A stretch of 64,000 nt of DNA from Burkholderiaceae bacterium (GTDB taxonomy: Bacteria > Pseudomonadota > Gammaproteobacteria > Burkholderiales > Burkholderiaceae_E), in contig JAMLIR010000025.1 in NCBI GenBank assembly GCA_023954045.1, positions 1-64,000 of the forward strand. Direction: 5' to 3'. The notes beneath the pieces are model-generated. The model made no database searches and had not been told where the DNA came from. It saw nothing but the letters and a program-made list of their open reading frames with translations. Shown piece by piece: positions 38,559 to 48,297 of this stretch. Each line of letters begins with the position of its first letter. Position 1 is the stretch's first letter. The translations under genes were made by a program, and so were the position numbers.

Positions 38559-40139
38559 ATGCACGACAGGATCCTGATCCTCGACTTCGGGTCGCAGGTC
38601 ACGCAGCTCATTGCCCGGCGGGTGCGCGAAGCGCACGTCTATTGCGAAATCCACTCGTGCGACGTCGACGAGGCGTTCGTCCGCGACTTCGCGCCCAAGG
38701 GGGTCATCCTCTCGGGCAGCCACATGTCGGCGCACGAGGAATCGACCGATCGCGCGCCCGACGTCGTCTTCTCGCTCGGCGTGCCGGTGCTCGGCATCTG
38801 CTACGGCATGCAGACGATGGCGCAGCAGCTCGGCGGGCGCGTCGAGGCCGGCGCCAAGCGCGAGTTCGGCTACGCCGAGGTTCGCGCGCGCGGCCACACG
38901 CGGCTGCTCGACGGGCTCGAAGACGCGCGCAACGCCGACGGTCACGGGCTGCTGAAGGTGTGGATGAGCCACGGCGACAAGGTGGTCGAGATGCCGGCCG
39001 GTTTCCGGCTGATGGCCTCCACCGACTCGTGCCCGATCGCCGGCATGGCCGACGAGGCGCGCAGGTTCTACGCGGTGCAGTTCCACCCCGAGGTCACGCA
39101 CACGCTGCAGGGCGCGAACATCCTGCGGCGCTTCGTGCTCGACGTCTGCGGCTGCCGGCCCGACTGGGTGATGCGCGACCACATCGGCGAGGCAGTCGAG
39201 CAGATTCGCGCGCAGGTCGGCCGCGAAGAGGTCATTCTCGGGCTGTCCGGCGGCGTCGATTCGAGCGTGGCCGCCGCACTCATCCATCGCGCGATCGGCG
39301 ACCAACTCACCTGCGTGTTCGTCGACACCGGGCTGCTGCGCCTGGACGAGGGCGCGCAGGTCGTCGAGACCTTCCAGCGGCACATGGGCATGAAGCTCGT
39401 GCACGTCGACGCCAGCGAGCGCTTCATGACGCAGCTGGCGGGCGTCGCAGACCCCGAAGAGAAGCGTCGTGTCATCGGCCGCGAGTTCGTCCACGTGTTC
39501 CAGGAAGAGGCGGGCAAGCTCGCCAATGCGAAGTGGCTCGCGCAGGGCACCATCTATCCGGACGTGATCGAATCGGCCGGCGGCAAGTCGGGCAAGGCCA
39601 CCAAGATCAAGTCGCACCACAACGTCGGGGGCTTGCCCGAGACGCTGCACCTGAAGCTGCTCGAGCCGCTGCGCGACCTGTTCAAGGACGAGGTGCGCGA
39701 ACTGGGCGTCGCGCTCGGGCTGCCGCGCGAGATGGTCTACCGGCACCCGTTCCCGGGGCCGGGGCTCGGCGTGCGCATCCTGGGCGAAGTGCGGCGCGAC
39801 TACGCCGAGCTGCTGCGTCGCGCCGACGCGATCTTCATCGAGGAGCTGCGCAATACCGCCGGCCCCGACGGCCGCAGCTGGTACGACCTGACCTCGCAGG
39901 CGTTCGCGGTGTTCCTGCCGGTGAAGTCGGTCGGCGTGATGGGCGACGGCCGCACCTACGACTTCGTCGTCGCGCTGCGCGCAGTGCAGACGCAGGACTT
40001 CATGACCGCGCACTGGGCGCACCTGCCGCACGAACTGCTCGGCCGGGTGTCGAACCGGATCATCAACGAGGTGCGCGGGATCAACCGCGTCGTCTACGAC
40101 ATCTCGGGCAAGCCGCCGGCGACGATCGAGTGGGAATGA
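38559..40139 (+). CDS. guaA: GMP synthase (glutamine-hydrolysing)
   Basis: This 526-residue enzyme aminates XMP to GMP. Its class I glutamine amidotransferase domain has the catalytic Cys in [15 protein letters not shown] and the His/Glu pair in FHPEVTHT. The ATP-pyrophosphatase domain begins [15 protein letters not shown], and the dimerisation domain ends [19 protein letters not shown]. The 3' end is complete and is where the accessory element starts, so integration has kept the gene intact. Confidence 0.98.
   Translation: MHDRILILDFGSQVTQLIARRVREAHVYCEIHSCDVDEAFVRDFAPKGVILSGSHMSAHEESTDRAPDVVFSLGVPVLGICYGMQTMAQQLGGRVEAGAKREFGYAEVRARGHTRLLDGLEDARNADGHGLLKVWMSHGDKVVEMPAGFRLMASTDSCPIAGMADEARRFYAVQFHPEVTHTLQGANILRRFVLDVCGCRPDWVMRDHIGEAVEQIRAQVGREEVILGLSGGVDSSVAAALIHRAIGDQLTCVFVDTGLLRLDEGAQVVETFQRHMGMKLVHVDASERFMTQLAGVADPEEKRRVIGREFVHVFQEEAGKLANAKWLAQGTIYPDVIESAGGKSGKATKIKSHHNVGGLPETLHLKLLEPLRDLFKDEVRELGVALGLPREMVYRHPFPGPGLGVRILGEVRRDYAELLRRADAIFIEELRNTAGPDGRSWYDLTSQAFAVFLPVKSVGVMGDGRTYDFVVALRAVQTQDFMTAHWAHLPHELLGRVSNRIINEVRGINRVVYDISGKPPATIEWE
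40128..40139 (+). other. Predicted left attachment core at the 3' end of guaA
   Basis: The last 12 bases of guaA (GAGTGGGAATGA) encode the invariant Glu-Trp-Glu-stop. Core genes stop here, and an integrase gene follows 298 bases downstream. guaA 3' ends are a known integration hotspot for islands carrying tyrosine integrases, so this is the likely crossover core. The right copy would lie beyond base 64000, so the duplication itself is not seen. Confidence 0.6.
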
Positions 40140-40146
40140 TTCGGCG

Positions 40147-40237
40147 TCTTTCAGCGTCTATCGTGGTCTATCGAAATTCGCTGCTAAGTGCTTGTCACGT
40201 ATAGAGAACGTCTGTCGAGATCTATCGACATCTATCG
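40147..40237 (+). repeat. Two clusters of heptamers at exact 10-bp spacing beside guaA
   Basis: TCTATCG occurs at 40157 and 40167, with a variant TCTTTCA at 40147. A second cluster has TCTGTCG at 40211 and TCTATCG at 40221 and 40231. Within each cluster the step is exactly 10 bases, so the sites face one side of the helix. Such phasing suggests binding sites for the integrase arm domain or for an AlpA-type recombination directionality factor. Confidence 0.6.
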
Positions 40238-40256
40238 GGAGGATGCCTTCCAGTTT

Positions 40257-40411
40257 GACGGTAAATTCGACGGTAGAAATCTGGCACTGACACGCTCCGA
40301 TTTTTTTACCGTCAGTGCTTTGCAGTTGCTGACGGTAAAAAAGTAGGCAGAAAAACAATACGGAACAGCAACTTAGCTCAGTTGTAGCGGCCAAATCATC
40401 GTGACGGTAAA
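40257..40411. repeat. Five copies of a GACGGTAAA-type motif upstream of the integrase
   Basis: GACGGTAAA occurs at 40257-40265, 40331-40339 and 40403-40411. A variant GACGGTAGA lies at 40269-40277 and an inverted copy at 40305-40313. The last copy ends 25 bases before the integrase ATG. They may be integrase arm sites or repressor operators. The region is markedly A/T richer than the core genome. Confidence 0.55.
40301..40342. repeat. Inverted repeat with T-rich left and A-rich right arm
   Basis: TTTTTTACCGTCAG pairs with CTGACGGTAAAAAA across a loop of about 13 bases. It combines an inverted and a direct copy of the GACGGTAAA motif. The T residues precede and the A residues follow the stem, opposite to a normal intrinsic terminator, so a protein-binding dyad is more likely. 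Confidence 0.5.
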
Positions 40412-40436
40412 ATTCCTCCGAGAGGAGGGACCGCCG

Positions 40437-41696
40437 ATGCTGTCCGATGGCACGCTCAGGGGCATCAAGCCCCAGGCCACCACCTACAAGATCGCCGACC
40501 GGGACGGGATGTACGTGACCGTCTCCCCGAGAGGCACGATCACTTTTCGTCTCGACTACCGACTCAACGGCCGGCGGGAGACGCTCACGATCGGCCGCTA
40601 CGGGTCCAAGGACGGGATCTCGCTGCTCATGGCGCGCGAGCGCTGCATGGAAGCGCGCAAGGCGATCACCGAAGGCCAATCCCCCAGCCAGGAAAAGCAG
40701 CGCGAGAAGCGCCGGATGTCCGAGGCCAAGACCTTCGACGAGTTCACCAAGCGCTGGCTCGAAGAAGCCAGGATGGCCGACAGCACCAAGTCGATGCGCA
40801 AGAGCATCATCGACCGCGACATCATGCCGGTGTTCGGCAATCGGGTGATGGCCGAGATCGGGCCGGAGGACCTGCGCAACCTGTGCGCCAAGGTCAAGGC
40901 ACGCGGCGCACCGGCCACCGCGGTGCACGTGCGCGACATCGTCAAGCAGGTGTTCGGTTTCGCAGCGCTGCATGGCGACAAGGCGCCGAATCCCGCGGAT
41001 GAAGTTGGCCCCTCATCGATCGCCACCTTCGTGGCCAAGGACCGTGCGCTGTCGCCGTCCGAGATCCGCATCATGCACCGAGTGCTGGACGCCACCGCGA
41101 CCCTGCCGACCATTCGCCTGGCGCTGCGACTCATCCTGCTGACGCTCGTGCGCAAGAGCGAGCTAATCGAGGCCACCTGGGACGAGGTCGACTTCGAGAA
41201 CGCCGTCTGGACGATTCCGAAGAGCCGCATGAAGGCCGGCAAGCCCCACAACGTCTACCTGTCGCAGCAGGCGCTCGACATCATGGTGGCGCTGCGTACC
41301 TGTGCGAGCGGCTCCAAGTTCCTGCTGCCCTCGCGTTACGACGCCGATCGCTGCATGTCGAAGGCCACCTTGAACCGGGTCACCCAGACCGTCGCGGAGC
41401 GAGCCAAGGAAGCGAAGCTCCCGCTGGAACCCTTCACCGTGCACGACCTGCGCCGCACCGGCTCGACCATCCTGAACGAGTTGGGCTTCAACAGCGACTG
41501 GATCGAGAAGTGCCTGGCGCACGAAGACGGGCGCTCATCGCGTGGCGTCTACAACAAGGCGGAGTATGCAGAGCAGCGGCGTCACATGCTGCAGGAATGG
41601 GCGGACATGATCGATGCCTGGGTGGCGGGGAAGTCGCATACGCCGACCTTGCTGCCGCCGACAATGAAGGTGGTGACTACAGCGGCGCCGATATGA
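40437..41696 (+). CDS. int: P4-type tyrosine recombinase/integrase of the guaA element
   Basis: This 419-residue integrase has an N-terminal DUF4102-like arm-binding domain (DGMYVTVSPRGTITFRLDYR, ETLTIGRYG), a SAM-like core-binding domain (FDEFTKRWLEEARMADSTK) and the catalytic domain. The Arg is in LTLVRKSELIEATW, His-x-x-Arg in HDLRRTGSTIL, the second His in CLAHEDG, and the nucleophilic Tyr in RGVYNKAEY. ATG 40437 has a strong GAGGAGGG ribosome site; an in-frame GTG at 40401 lies inside a repeat. It should catalyse site-specific integration and excision at the guaA 3' end. Codon bias is weaker than in the core genes, as expected for a transferred element. Confidence 0.93.
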   Translation: MLSDGTLRGIKPQATTYKIADRDGMYVTVSPRGTITFRLDYRLNGRRETLTIGRYGSKDGISLLMARERCMEARKAITEGQSPSQEKQREKRRMSEAKTFDEFTKRWLEEARMADSTKSMRKSIIDRDIMPVFGNRVMAEIGPEDLRNLCAKVKARGAPATAVHVRDIVKQVFGFAALHGDKAPNPADEVGPSSIATFVAKDRALSPSEIRIMHRVLDATATLPTIRLALRLILLTLVRKSELIEATWDEVDFENAVWTIPKSRMKAGKPHNVYLSQQALDIMVALRTCASGSKFLLPSRYDADRCMSKATLNRVTQTVAERAKEAKLPLEPFTVHDLRRTGSTILNELGFNSDWIEKCLAHEDGRSSRGVYNKAEYAEQRRHMLQEWADMIDAWVAGKSHTPTLLPPTMKVVTTAAPI

Positions 41697-41792
41697 GTGG
41701 CTTTCGACTGCCTCTGCCGACACTCGACATATTGGTGCGTGCAGGAGACGGGTTTGAGTGTCAGATCCGGGACGAAGGCAACCTCGATCGCA

Positions 41793-44700
41793 ATGGCTAT
41801 TAAATCGCGCAAGAGATTTGACAGTGTCAGGGCCTCGCGGGATGGCCACGAATTCCATGAGGCGTGGGTCGCGCGAAAGTGTTTGGGGCTGTTGCTTCCC
41901 AAGGACGATTTGGTTGGCGTCGCGATCGAAGGATTCGCCGGGGACGACTACGACAAGGTAACGACGGAAGCGAACGAGATCGCCGACGCCGTGCTGTATC
42001 ACGGCAAGCGCGCCTCCTTCGAGCAAGCCAGAAGTGTCGTCGTTGTGCAGGTGAAGTACTCGAAGGCAGCGGAGCTCAAGCCGTTTCGCGCTGCGGACGC
42101 CAAGAAGACGCTGGGGAAGTTCGCGAGGACGTATCGCGCATACAAGCGTCAGCATGGCACGGCACAGGCACGGGCGAAGCTCCGCTTCGAGTTGGTCACC
42201 AATCGCCCGATCCTGGACGAACTGACCGAAGCGCTGCGCGGATTGATTTCCGGAACGGTGCTTCGTGGCACGGCGAAGGCGCAAGCCACGCAGGTCAAGA
42301 CAGCGTGCACGCTCGATGGAAAAGACCTCGTCGAGTTTGTCAGCCGCCTGCAGCTCACCGGACTGACGGGTGACCTGCGAGAGGCCAAGCATCAGTTGGC
42401 GATATCGCTTGCGGATTGGTCTCCCGCTCGCGACCCGATGGCCAGCGTCAGATTGAATGCGGTGAGGCAGTTGGCGCGGGACAAGGCCGGCTTGGCCAAT
42501 CAGCAACGGAACCTCATATCGCGCACCGACATCCTGACGGCATTGGAACTTCAGGACGAAAGTGATCTGTTGCCGTGTCCGGCCAGCTTTCCCCGCGTGG
42601 GCGCAGTCGTCCCACGGCAACAACTCGCCGAGACCGTCGCGCGAATCCCGCTGTTGGAGCGCCCATTGGTCGTCCACGCGGATGGGGGCGTCGGCAAGAC
42701 GGTTTTCATGAACTCCGTCGCGGCGAGTCTGGCACCAACGCACGAAGTAGTGCTGTTTGATTGCTTTGGGATGGGCCAGTACCGCGCGCCCGGTGATGCG
42801 AGGCACCTCCCGCGACGCGGGCTGGTTCACATTGCGAATGACCTGGCCTGCCGCGGCCTGTGCGACCCCCTCCTGCCGACGACGGACAATGGCGACGACA
42901 TCATTCGCGCCTTTCGCGCTCGGTTGAACCAGGCGGCGGAGACAGTTCGCCGGGCGCGGTCGGATCGACAACTCGTTTTGTTGCTGGATGCAATCGACAA
43001 CGCTGACGAGCACGCCCGAGAGCGCCGCGAGGACTCCTTTCCTAGATTGCTCCTTGAGAGCATTGGTCTTGGCGGGCCGATTCCTGGAGTTCAAGTCGTG
43101 GTCAGTGCGCGTAGCCACCGGCGGCACTCCGCCACCGGTGGTGTCGCGTGCGAAGAGCTGGCACTGAGCACGTTTACGCCCGTCGAAACAGCCGAGTTCC
43201 TGCGCCCTCGTGTTAAGAAACTGACTGAAGTCAGTGTGCAAGTTGCTCAGTCTCGGTCACGAGGCAATGCTCGGGTACTTGAGCACTTGGCTGCGGAGGG
43301 GTCGAGTCTTCTTGCGCCGTCCGAGATCAACAAGGTCATCGAGCTGGATGACCTGCTTCGAAAGCGCATTGCTGGCGCACTTTCGGAGGCGAGGACGCAC
43401 GGCTACCGCGACGAGGACATCAAGACGTTTCTCGCCGGTTTGGCAGCACTGCCCCCTCCGGTGCCCGTCAGCGAGTTCGCTGAGGCCAATCGACTTTCTG
43501 AAGGGGCGATCAAGAGCTTTGCCGCCGATCTGTCCCCGCTGCTAGAGCAAACCAAGCATGGGTTGATGTTCCGCGACGAGCCGACGGAGACACTGATTCG
43601 GAAGGACTATTCCGCCGACCCGACCGCTCTTCGTGCGCTCGCCGACAACCTGTACGGCATGCAGGGCAGGTCGGTGTACGCCGCGACCACGTTGCCCGAC
43701 CTGCTACAGCAACTGGGCGATCGAGAGCAATTGTTTCGACTTGCATTCGACGAGCGGCTCCCCGCGGCCGTCACGAGCGCGGTGGGTCAGCAGGCAATTC
43801 GGCAGGCCCGACTCAAGGCGGCCATTGCGCACGCAGCCGGCCAAAGCGACTTAGCTCGCCTCGTGCCGCTGTTGGTGGAGATGTCGACCCTCGCGGCTGT
43901 GGACCAGCGCGGCACGCAGTACATCCTCGATCACCCGGACCTTACCGTCGCGTCGGGCGATGTCGATTCGGTGCGGCGCCTGTTCGAAGTCCGCACGAAG
44001 TGGCCGGGAACCCGACACTCGAGGCTCGCCATCGCCCATGCCTTGACGGGTGATATCGCGGACGCCTACCGCCACGCGCAGCGGATTGACGAATGGCGGT
44101 CGCACTACTTTGAGCAGGACGACGACTATCGCAGGGACAACGGCAGTCCGAGCGCGCTGGACATGGCGGCGATTCCCTTTTGCCTGCTGATAAAGGGCGA
44201 TAGTGCCGCCGCAGCCCGAGACATTGCCGGCTGGGTGGACTGGTTCGCCTTCGAGGTCGCCGAGCAGGTGTTCGCGCTAGTGCGCTGGGGCGCGGCGGCG
44301 GGCGGCGTACGCCGAGACGTGCTCAGCAAGTTCATGGCGGCGCGGTCCACGCCCGGGATGCTCGCCGCCGCCATTCGTTTCGCCGACGGAGATGAAGGGT
44401 CGCAACGATCACTGATCACCGCTTTGGCGGGAGCATGCGCGAAGAAGCCCGAGGGATTGAATCTTGGGAAGGAAGGTTTTCGGCCGCAAGCGCGCCCGAT
44501 CGTTCGCGGCCTGCTCCGCGCGGCGTCCGTCGCCTTGGTGCGCAGGATGGACGCAGAGGCGAGTGCGATTCTTTCCGCGATCCAGCTACCGGTGCCCTCG
44601 CTTCATACGTACATGGACAGCTACTGGACTAGCGATGTCTACTCGTTCCTGGCGCGTGAAGTGCTCGCCCGTATGGCCGCAGGTGCGATCGTGCACGAGC

Positions 44701-47700
44701 GAGACCTGCTTCCCGCCGAGCTGTCCGATCTGGCCCTGAGCGTGCCCGCCGAGCTTAGCGGCTTGAGGTTCCGGCAGGCACTGAAGGCAGAACTCGAGAA
44801 GCGCTGCCAAGCACGTCGAGCGGAAGGTGCCAAGGACTACGACTACAGCACGAAGAGCTCGGCCGAGCGTTTCATCGACAGCCGCCTCGACGCTTGGCTA
44901 CGGGTAGCCCTCGCGTTTGCGGAGGCCATCCGCAATATGGGCAGCAGGAAGAAGGGGTCGTTGACACCGTTGGTCGACCTTTGGACGGAGCTTCGCAGCA
45001 GGCAGGACTACCACACCGGCGGCGTCGAGGCCCAGCGGCAGCACAATGCGGTCGGAGAGCGCCTTCTTACGTTGGCGCTGGACGCGGATTGCACGTTGCA
45101 CGCAGCAGAGGTTCGGCGGTACGCCGATGCCGTCAGCAGCGACGGGATGGTCACCGTCTCGAGCGTCATCGAAGTCGTCGAGATCCTGGCCGCGCGACCA
45201 GCGTTTCAAGCGCTTGCGGGGACAGTCGCCATCCGGACCAAGACGGCCATCGAGCGCGAAGATGAGGTCGACCAACGCGCGTCCCACTTCGCGGCGCTCG
45301 CCAGAGCGATTTCGCCGGCCAGCCGCCAGGAAGCCGTCGAGTACTTCCGGCGGGGCCTCGAGCAGATGGATGCCATCGGCTCCGGCGACTACCAGTTCGC
45401 CAACGAACTGATGCATTTCGCGAGTGCGCTGCATGGCGAGCGACTCGCGGATCCAGACAGCCACACGCTGTCGAACATCTGCGAACTCAACCTGGGGGAA
45501 GAACACAAGTTCCATTGGGCGATGTATGGGGCCGCGATGGCGAAGGCCTCAGGCCATAAAGGCTTGGCCAAGCTTGCTCGCTGGGAGGATCGCGAACGGA
45601 TCTCGCTCGACTACACCCTGCTACCTTACCTGCGCGCCTTGCTCGACGACAATCAAGTTGATCCGGCCATTGCGCTGGCGATGCTTCGGGTCTCCAATCC
45701 GGTGGAGCTGTATGTTTGCGGAACCGAGCAGCTGGTCGAGTCGCTGGAAGGCAAGAACAGTGGCCCGTTGGGCGAATGGGCGAAGACGCTGATTGAGCAG
45801 TATCTGCAAGACAACCCGGGATCCTTCGCGACGGATACACCTCAAGCGCTGGCACGTTTGGCGAAACGCGCCCTGGGAGAGGCATCTCGCGAGTACGCCT
45901 ATCTCTCCGCCGCAGCCGCCAAGAACAGGGTCACGAGGGACGAGTACAACGACTTGAACAACTGGCGGGAGCCTACGCCGATCGCGCAGGTCCAAGAAAG
46001 GCAAGCAGAACAGGACGCGGTGTTGGAATTCGTCCGGTCGCGGGTCGTCGACCTGGATCCCGTGGACGAACTTGCGGTCGCCAAGGCGATGACGTCCGTG
46101 GAAGGACGCGGCGTCGGGACACGCCTGGAGTGGCACCTCCTCGATCTTTTGCGGCCGAAGGTCGCGTTCGGGGACTGGCCGACCTACCTCAAGATGATTG
46201 CCCGGCAAGGGACGCTTGATCTCTACGGCAAGCTTCACGAGCTTCGTGCGTGCAAGGACGCCTGGTCCGGGGCATCGCATGCTGTCGCGACTGCACTGCG
46301 CGAGTGCGCCGAGATCCTTGTGCGCGACAACGCGTTCGAATTCATTGCTTTCGACTGTCTGTCGGCATCGCAGCTCAATGACCTGTCCGCGCTCTCCGGT
46401 CTGGGTCGCCAAACCTTAGTCATGGGTTTGGTCCGGGAGTTCTCGCGACCCAACGCGTCGATTCCCGCGTCCGTGTGGTTGAGCCTCGCCGCTGAGTTCA
46501 ATCGAAAGGCGGCTCCCGGGGTGGGCCAGCAAGCACTGACGCGGCTGCTCAGCAGCGGCCCCGCCAAGCTGGCGTCGTCAGCGGCGGATGGCGCTTGGCA
46601 GCCTGACCTCTACCCTTCGGGGGAGCCCGTCGATGCCGCAGCCGGGCTTATCTGGTTTGCCTTGGGATCGCCCGATGCTTCCCGCCGTTGGATGGCCGCC
46701 CACAGCCTCCGGACTGCGGTGAGGCTGGGCAGGTCCGATGTCCTCGATCAAGTCGCGGCGCGGTTCGACTGGACGCATGCGGGTGCGTTTCAGGCGAAGG
46801 AACTGCGGTTCCTCCACCTTCATGCGCAACTCTGGCTCTTGATTGCTCTTGCGCGGATTGCTATTGATGACCCGGATAGCGTCGCCAGACAACAGGCGTT
46901 GCTCGAGAAGATCGTCGTCGACACAACGGACCGCCATGTCCTGCGAAAGCATTTCGCCGCACAGGCCCTGCTGGCGTGCGCTCGCCATGGCCGGATCACG
47001 CTTGGACCTGCCGCGTTCCAGGCGATCGAAGAGGTCAATCGTTCGCTGCATCCGATGAAGACGTCGAAGGACTACGCGGGCAATTCGTTCTACCAGTCGC
47101 GGCCCAAGGAGTTCCCGGCGCCGGAGAAGGAACTCCACCTGGAGTACGACTTCGACAAGTACGAGGTTACTGGTTTGAGCAATGTGTTTGGTCGATCGCG
47201 GTGGGAAACGACGGATGCCATCAACGCCTGGGTGCGCCGGCACGATGCGGAGATCACGCACATGTCGGACTTCGGGGGTCGCGGTGGCCACCGGCGCGAG
47301 GGCCTTCGTGGCATCAGTGACGAGCACCACTCGTACGGCGAGCATTTGTGCTGGCATGCCTTGCACTGCGTCGCCGGCGAGTTCCTGGCCAAGTACCCCG
47401 TAGTTCGCCGCCCCTACGACGAGGATAGCCCGTGGGCCGAGTGGCTCCGCCGCCGCGTGCTGACGCACCCCGAGGGCCTCTGGCTGGCTGACGGCACGGA
47501 CTGGAGGCCCGTGGATACCCGCATCAACCTGCGCGAGGCAGGCGAGAGAGGAGTGGTGTTGACAGGCGCCCCGGACAAACTCCTCTCGCTTCTCGGCATC
47601 GGGTGCTCGATAGGGGATTGGTTGGTCGTGGACGGCGACTGGAACGCCATGGACGGCGTTGGCGTGCACGTGCAGTCGGCACTGGTGCCGAGCCGCAAAA

Positions 47701-48263
47701 GCGCGGGGCTGGCCAGAAAGCTGGCCGGAACGGATCCCTTCCAGGCCTATCTGCCACGGCTGGAGGTGTATGAGGATGCCGCCGGTGGGTCCGCGCGCTC
47801 GCACGAGCCCTACCGCCCGTGGGTGGTGACCCCGGAACGGGACGCTCGGCTCGACGTCGCCGACTCGCTAGGCGTCGCCACGGCTGCGCACAGAGCCAGG
47901 CTTGCCAGCGCCGTGAATGCATTTGGGCAGCTCGCTTCGACCGACCCATTCCACCGAACGTGGAGCAATCCCGCGGGCGACGTCGTCGTGCACTCGGAGG
48001 CGTGGGCTCACCGCACCGATGGCCGCGACGGTGAGCGCAGTAGCGGCTCACGACTGCAGTGTCGCACGACACTCGTCCGGGATCTTCTTTCCGCTAACGC
48101 GTCCCACCTGTTGCTGCTGGTGCTTCTGCGGCGCTACGAGTCGGGCTCTGGCAGCCGAGCGTCACGGTATTGGCACACGACGGCGGTGGTGCGGGTGACC
48201 GAGTCGCTCGAAGTCACCCTTTATCCCGGTCGAGTGGACGAGCTGCACGAGTCGAGGTTGTGA
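41793..48263 (+). CDS. Giant nuclease-NACHT/STAND NTPase, candidate Avs-like anti-phage protein
   Basis: This 2156-residue protein is encoded by one uninterrupted frame. Residues about 15-120 resemble PD-(D/E)xK nucleases of the Cap4/DUF4297 or Mrr type: an E/D-rich strand VAIEGFAGDDYDK (Asp 51, 52, 54) is followed by VVVVQVKYSK, with QVK at 86-88. An NTPase domain follows, with Walker A DGGVGKT (298-303) and Walker B LVLLLDAIDNAD (Asp 399 and 402). A sensor-like VQVVVSARSHRR resembles NACHT proteins. The remaining roughly 1600 residues are largely helical and Ala/Leu/Arg-rich, as expected for a ligand-sensing repeat array. They end in a separate C-terminal domain. ATG 41793 was chosen; GTG 41697, right after the integrase stop, would add 32 unlikely residues. 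Base composition is lower in G+C and codon use differs from core genes. Position next to the integrase suits defence cargo. Function is inferred from architecture. Confidence 0.8.
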   Translation: MAIKSRKRFDSVRASRDGHEFHEAWVARKCLGLLLPKDDLVGVAIEGFAGDDYDKVTTEANEIADAVLYHGKRASFEQARSVVVVQVKYSKAAELKPFRAADAKKTLGKFARTYRAYKRQHGTAQARAKLRFELVTNRPILDELTEALRGLISGTVLRGTAKAQATQVKTACTLDGKDLVEFVSRLQLTGLTGDLREAKHQLAISLADWSPARDPMASVRLNAVRQLARDKAGLANQQRNLISRTDILTALELQDESDLLPCPASFPRVGAVVPRQQLAETVARIPLLERPLVVHADGGVGKTVFMNSVAASLAPTHEVVLFDCFGMGQYRAPGDARHLPRRGLVHIANDLACRGLCDPLLPTTDNGDDIIRAFRARLNQAAETVRRARSDRQLVLLLDAIDNADEHARERREDSFPRLLLESIGLGGPIPGVQVVVSARSHRRHSATGGVACEELALSTFTPVETAEFLRPRVKKLTEVSVQVAQSRSRGNARVLEHLAAEGSSLLAPSEINKVIELDDLLRKRIAGALSEARTHGYRDEDIKTFLAGLAALPPPVPVSEFAEANRLSEGAIKSFAADLSPLLEQTKHGLMFRDEPTETLIRKDYSADPTALRALADNLYGMQGRSVYAATTLPDLLQQLGDREQLFRLAFDERLPAAVTSAVGQQAIRQARLKAAIAHAAGQSDLARLVPLLVEMSTLAAVDQRGTQYILDHPDLTVASGDVDSVRRLFEVRTKWPGTRHSRLAIAHALTGDIADAYRHAQRIDEWRSHYFEQDDDYRRDNGSPSALDMAAIPFCLLIKGDSAAAARDIAGWVDWFAFEVAEQVFALVRWGAAAGGVRRDVLSKFMAARSTPGMLAAAIRFADGDEGSQRSLITALAGACAKKPEGLNLGKEGFRPQARPIVRGLLRAASVALVRRMDAEASAILSAIQLPVPSLHTYMDSYWTSDVYSFLAREVLARMAAGAIVHERDLLPAELSDLALSVPAELSGLRFRQALKAELEKRCQARRAEGAKDYDYSTKSSAERFIDSRLDAWLRVALAFAEAIRNMGSRKKGSLTPLVDLWTELRSRQDYHTGGVEAQRQHNAVGERLLTLALDADCTLHAAEVRRYADAVSSDGMVTVSSVIEVVEILAARPAFQALAGTVAIRTKTAIEREDEVDQRASHFAALARAISPASRQEAVEYFRRGLEQMDAIGSGDYQFANELMHFASALHGERLADPDSHTLSNICELNLGEEHKFHWAMYGAAMAKASGHKGLAKLARWEDRERISLDYTLLPYLRALLDDNQVDPAIALAMLRVSNPVELYVCGTEQLVESLEGKNSGPLGEWAKTLIEQYLQDNPGSFATDTPQALARLAKRALGEASREYAYLSAAAAKNRVTRDEYNDLNNWREPTPIAQVQERQAEQDAVLEFVRSRVVDLDPVDELAVAKAMTSVEGRGVGTRLEWHLLDLLRPKVAFGDWPTYLKMIARQGTLDLYGKLHELRACKDAWSGASHAVATALRECAEILVRDNAFEFIAFDCLSASQLNDLSALSGLGRQTLVMGLVREFSRPNASIPASVWLSLAAEFNRKAAPGVGQQALTRLLSSGPAKLASSAADGAWQPDLYPSGEPVDAAAGLIWFALGSPDASRRWMAAHSLRTAVRLGRSDVLDQVAARFDWTHAGAFQAKELRFLHLHAQLWLLIALARIAIDDPDSVARQQALLEKIVVDTTDRHVLRKHFAAQALLACARHGRITLGPAAFQAIEEVNRSLHPMKTSKDYAGNSFYQSRPKEFPAPEKELHLEYDFDKYEVTGLSNVFGRSRWETTDAINAWVRRHDAEITHMSDFGGRGGHRREGLRGISDEHHSYGEHLCWHALHCVAGEFLAKYPVVRRPYDEDSPWAEWLRRRVLTHPEGLWLADGTDWRPVDTRINLREAGERGVVLTGAPDKLLSLLGIGCSIGDWLVVDGDWNAMDGVGVHVQSALVPSRKSAGLARKLAGTDPFQAYLPRLEVYEDAAGGSARSHEPYRPWVVTPERDARLDVADSLGVATAAHRARLASAVNAFGQLASTDPFHRTWSNPAGDVVVHSEAWAHRTDGRDGERSSGSRLQCRTTLVRDLLSANASHLLLLVLLRRYESGSGSRASRYWHTTAVVRVTESLEVTLYPGRVDELHESRL

Positions 48264-48297
48264 ATGGCGTTGCACGCCAGTAGAGGGTGCCGGAGCC

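Noticed and set aside
40301..40342. Intrinsic terminator for guaA
   Set aside because: The T tract precedes and the A tract follows the stem, the reverse of a terminator on the plus strand. The arms are copies of a repeated motif.
40140..40436. tRNA gene as integration target
   Set aside because: No cloverleaf or conserved tRNA box was found. The junction is the protein-coding end of guaA.
41535..43241. Minus-strand open frame of 568 codons opposite the giant NTPase gene
   Set aside because: It runs antisense to conserved nuclease and Walker motifs, has no own motif and no ribosome site.
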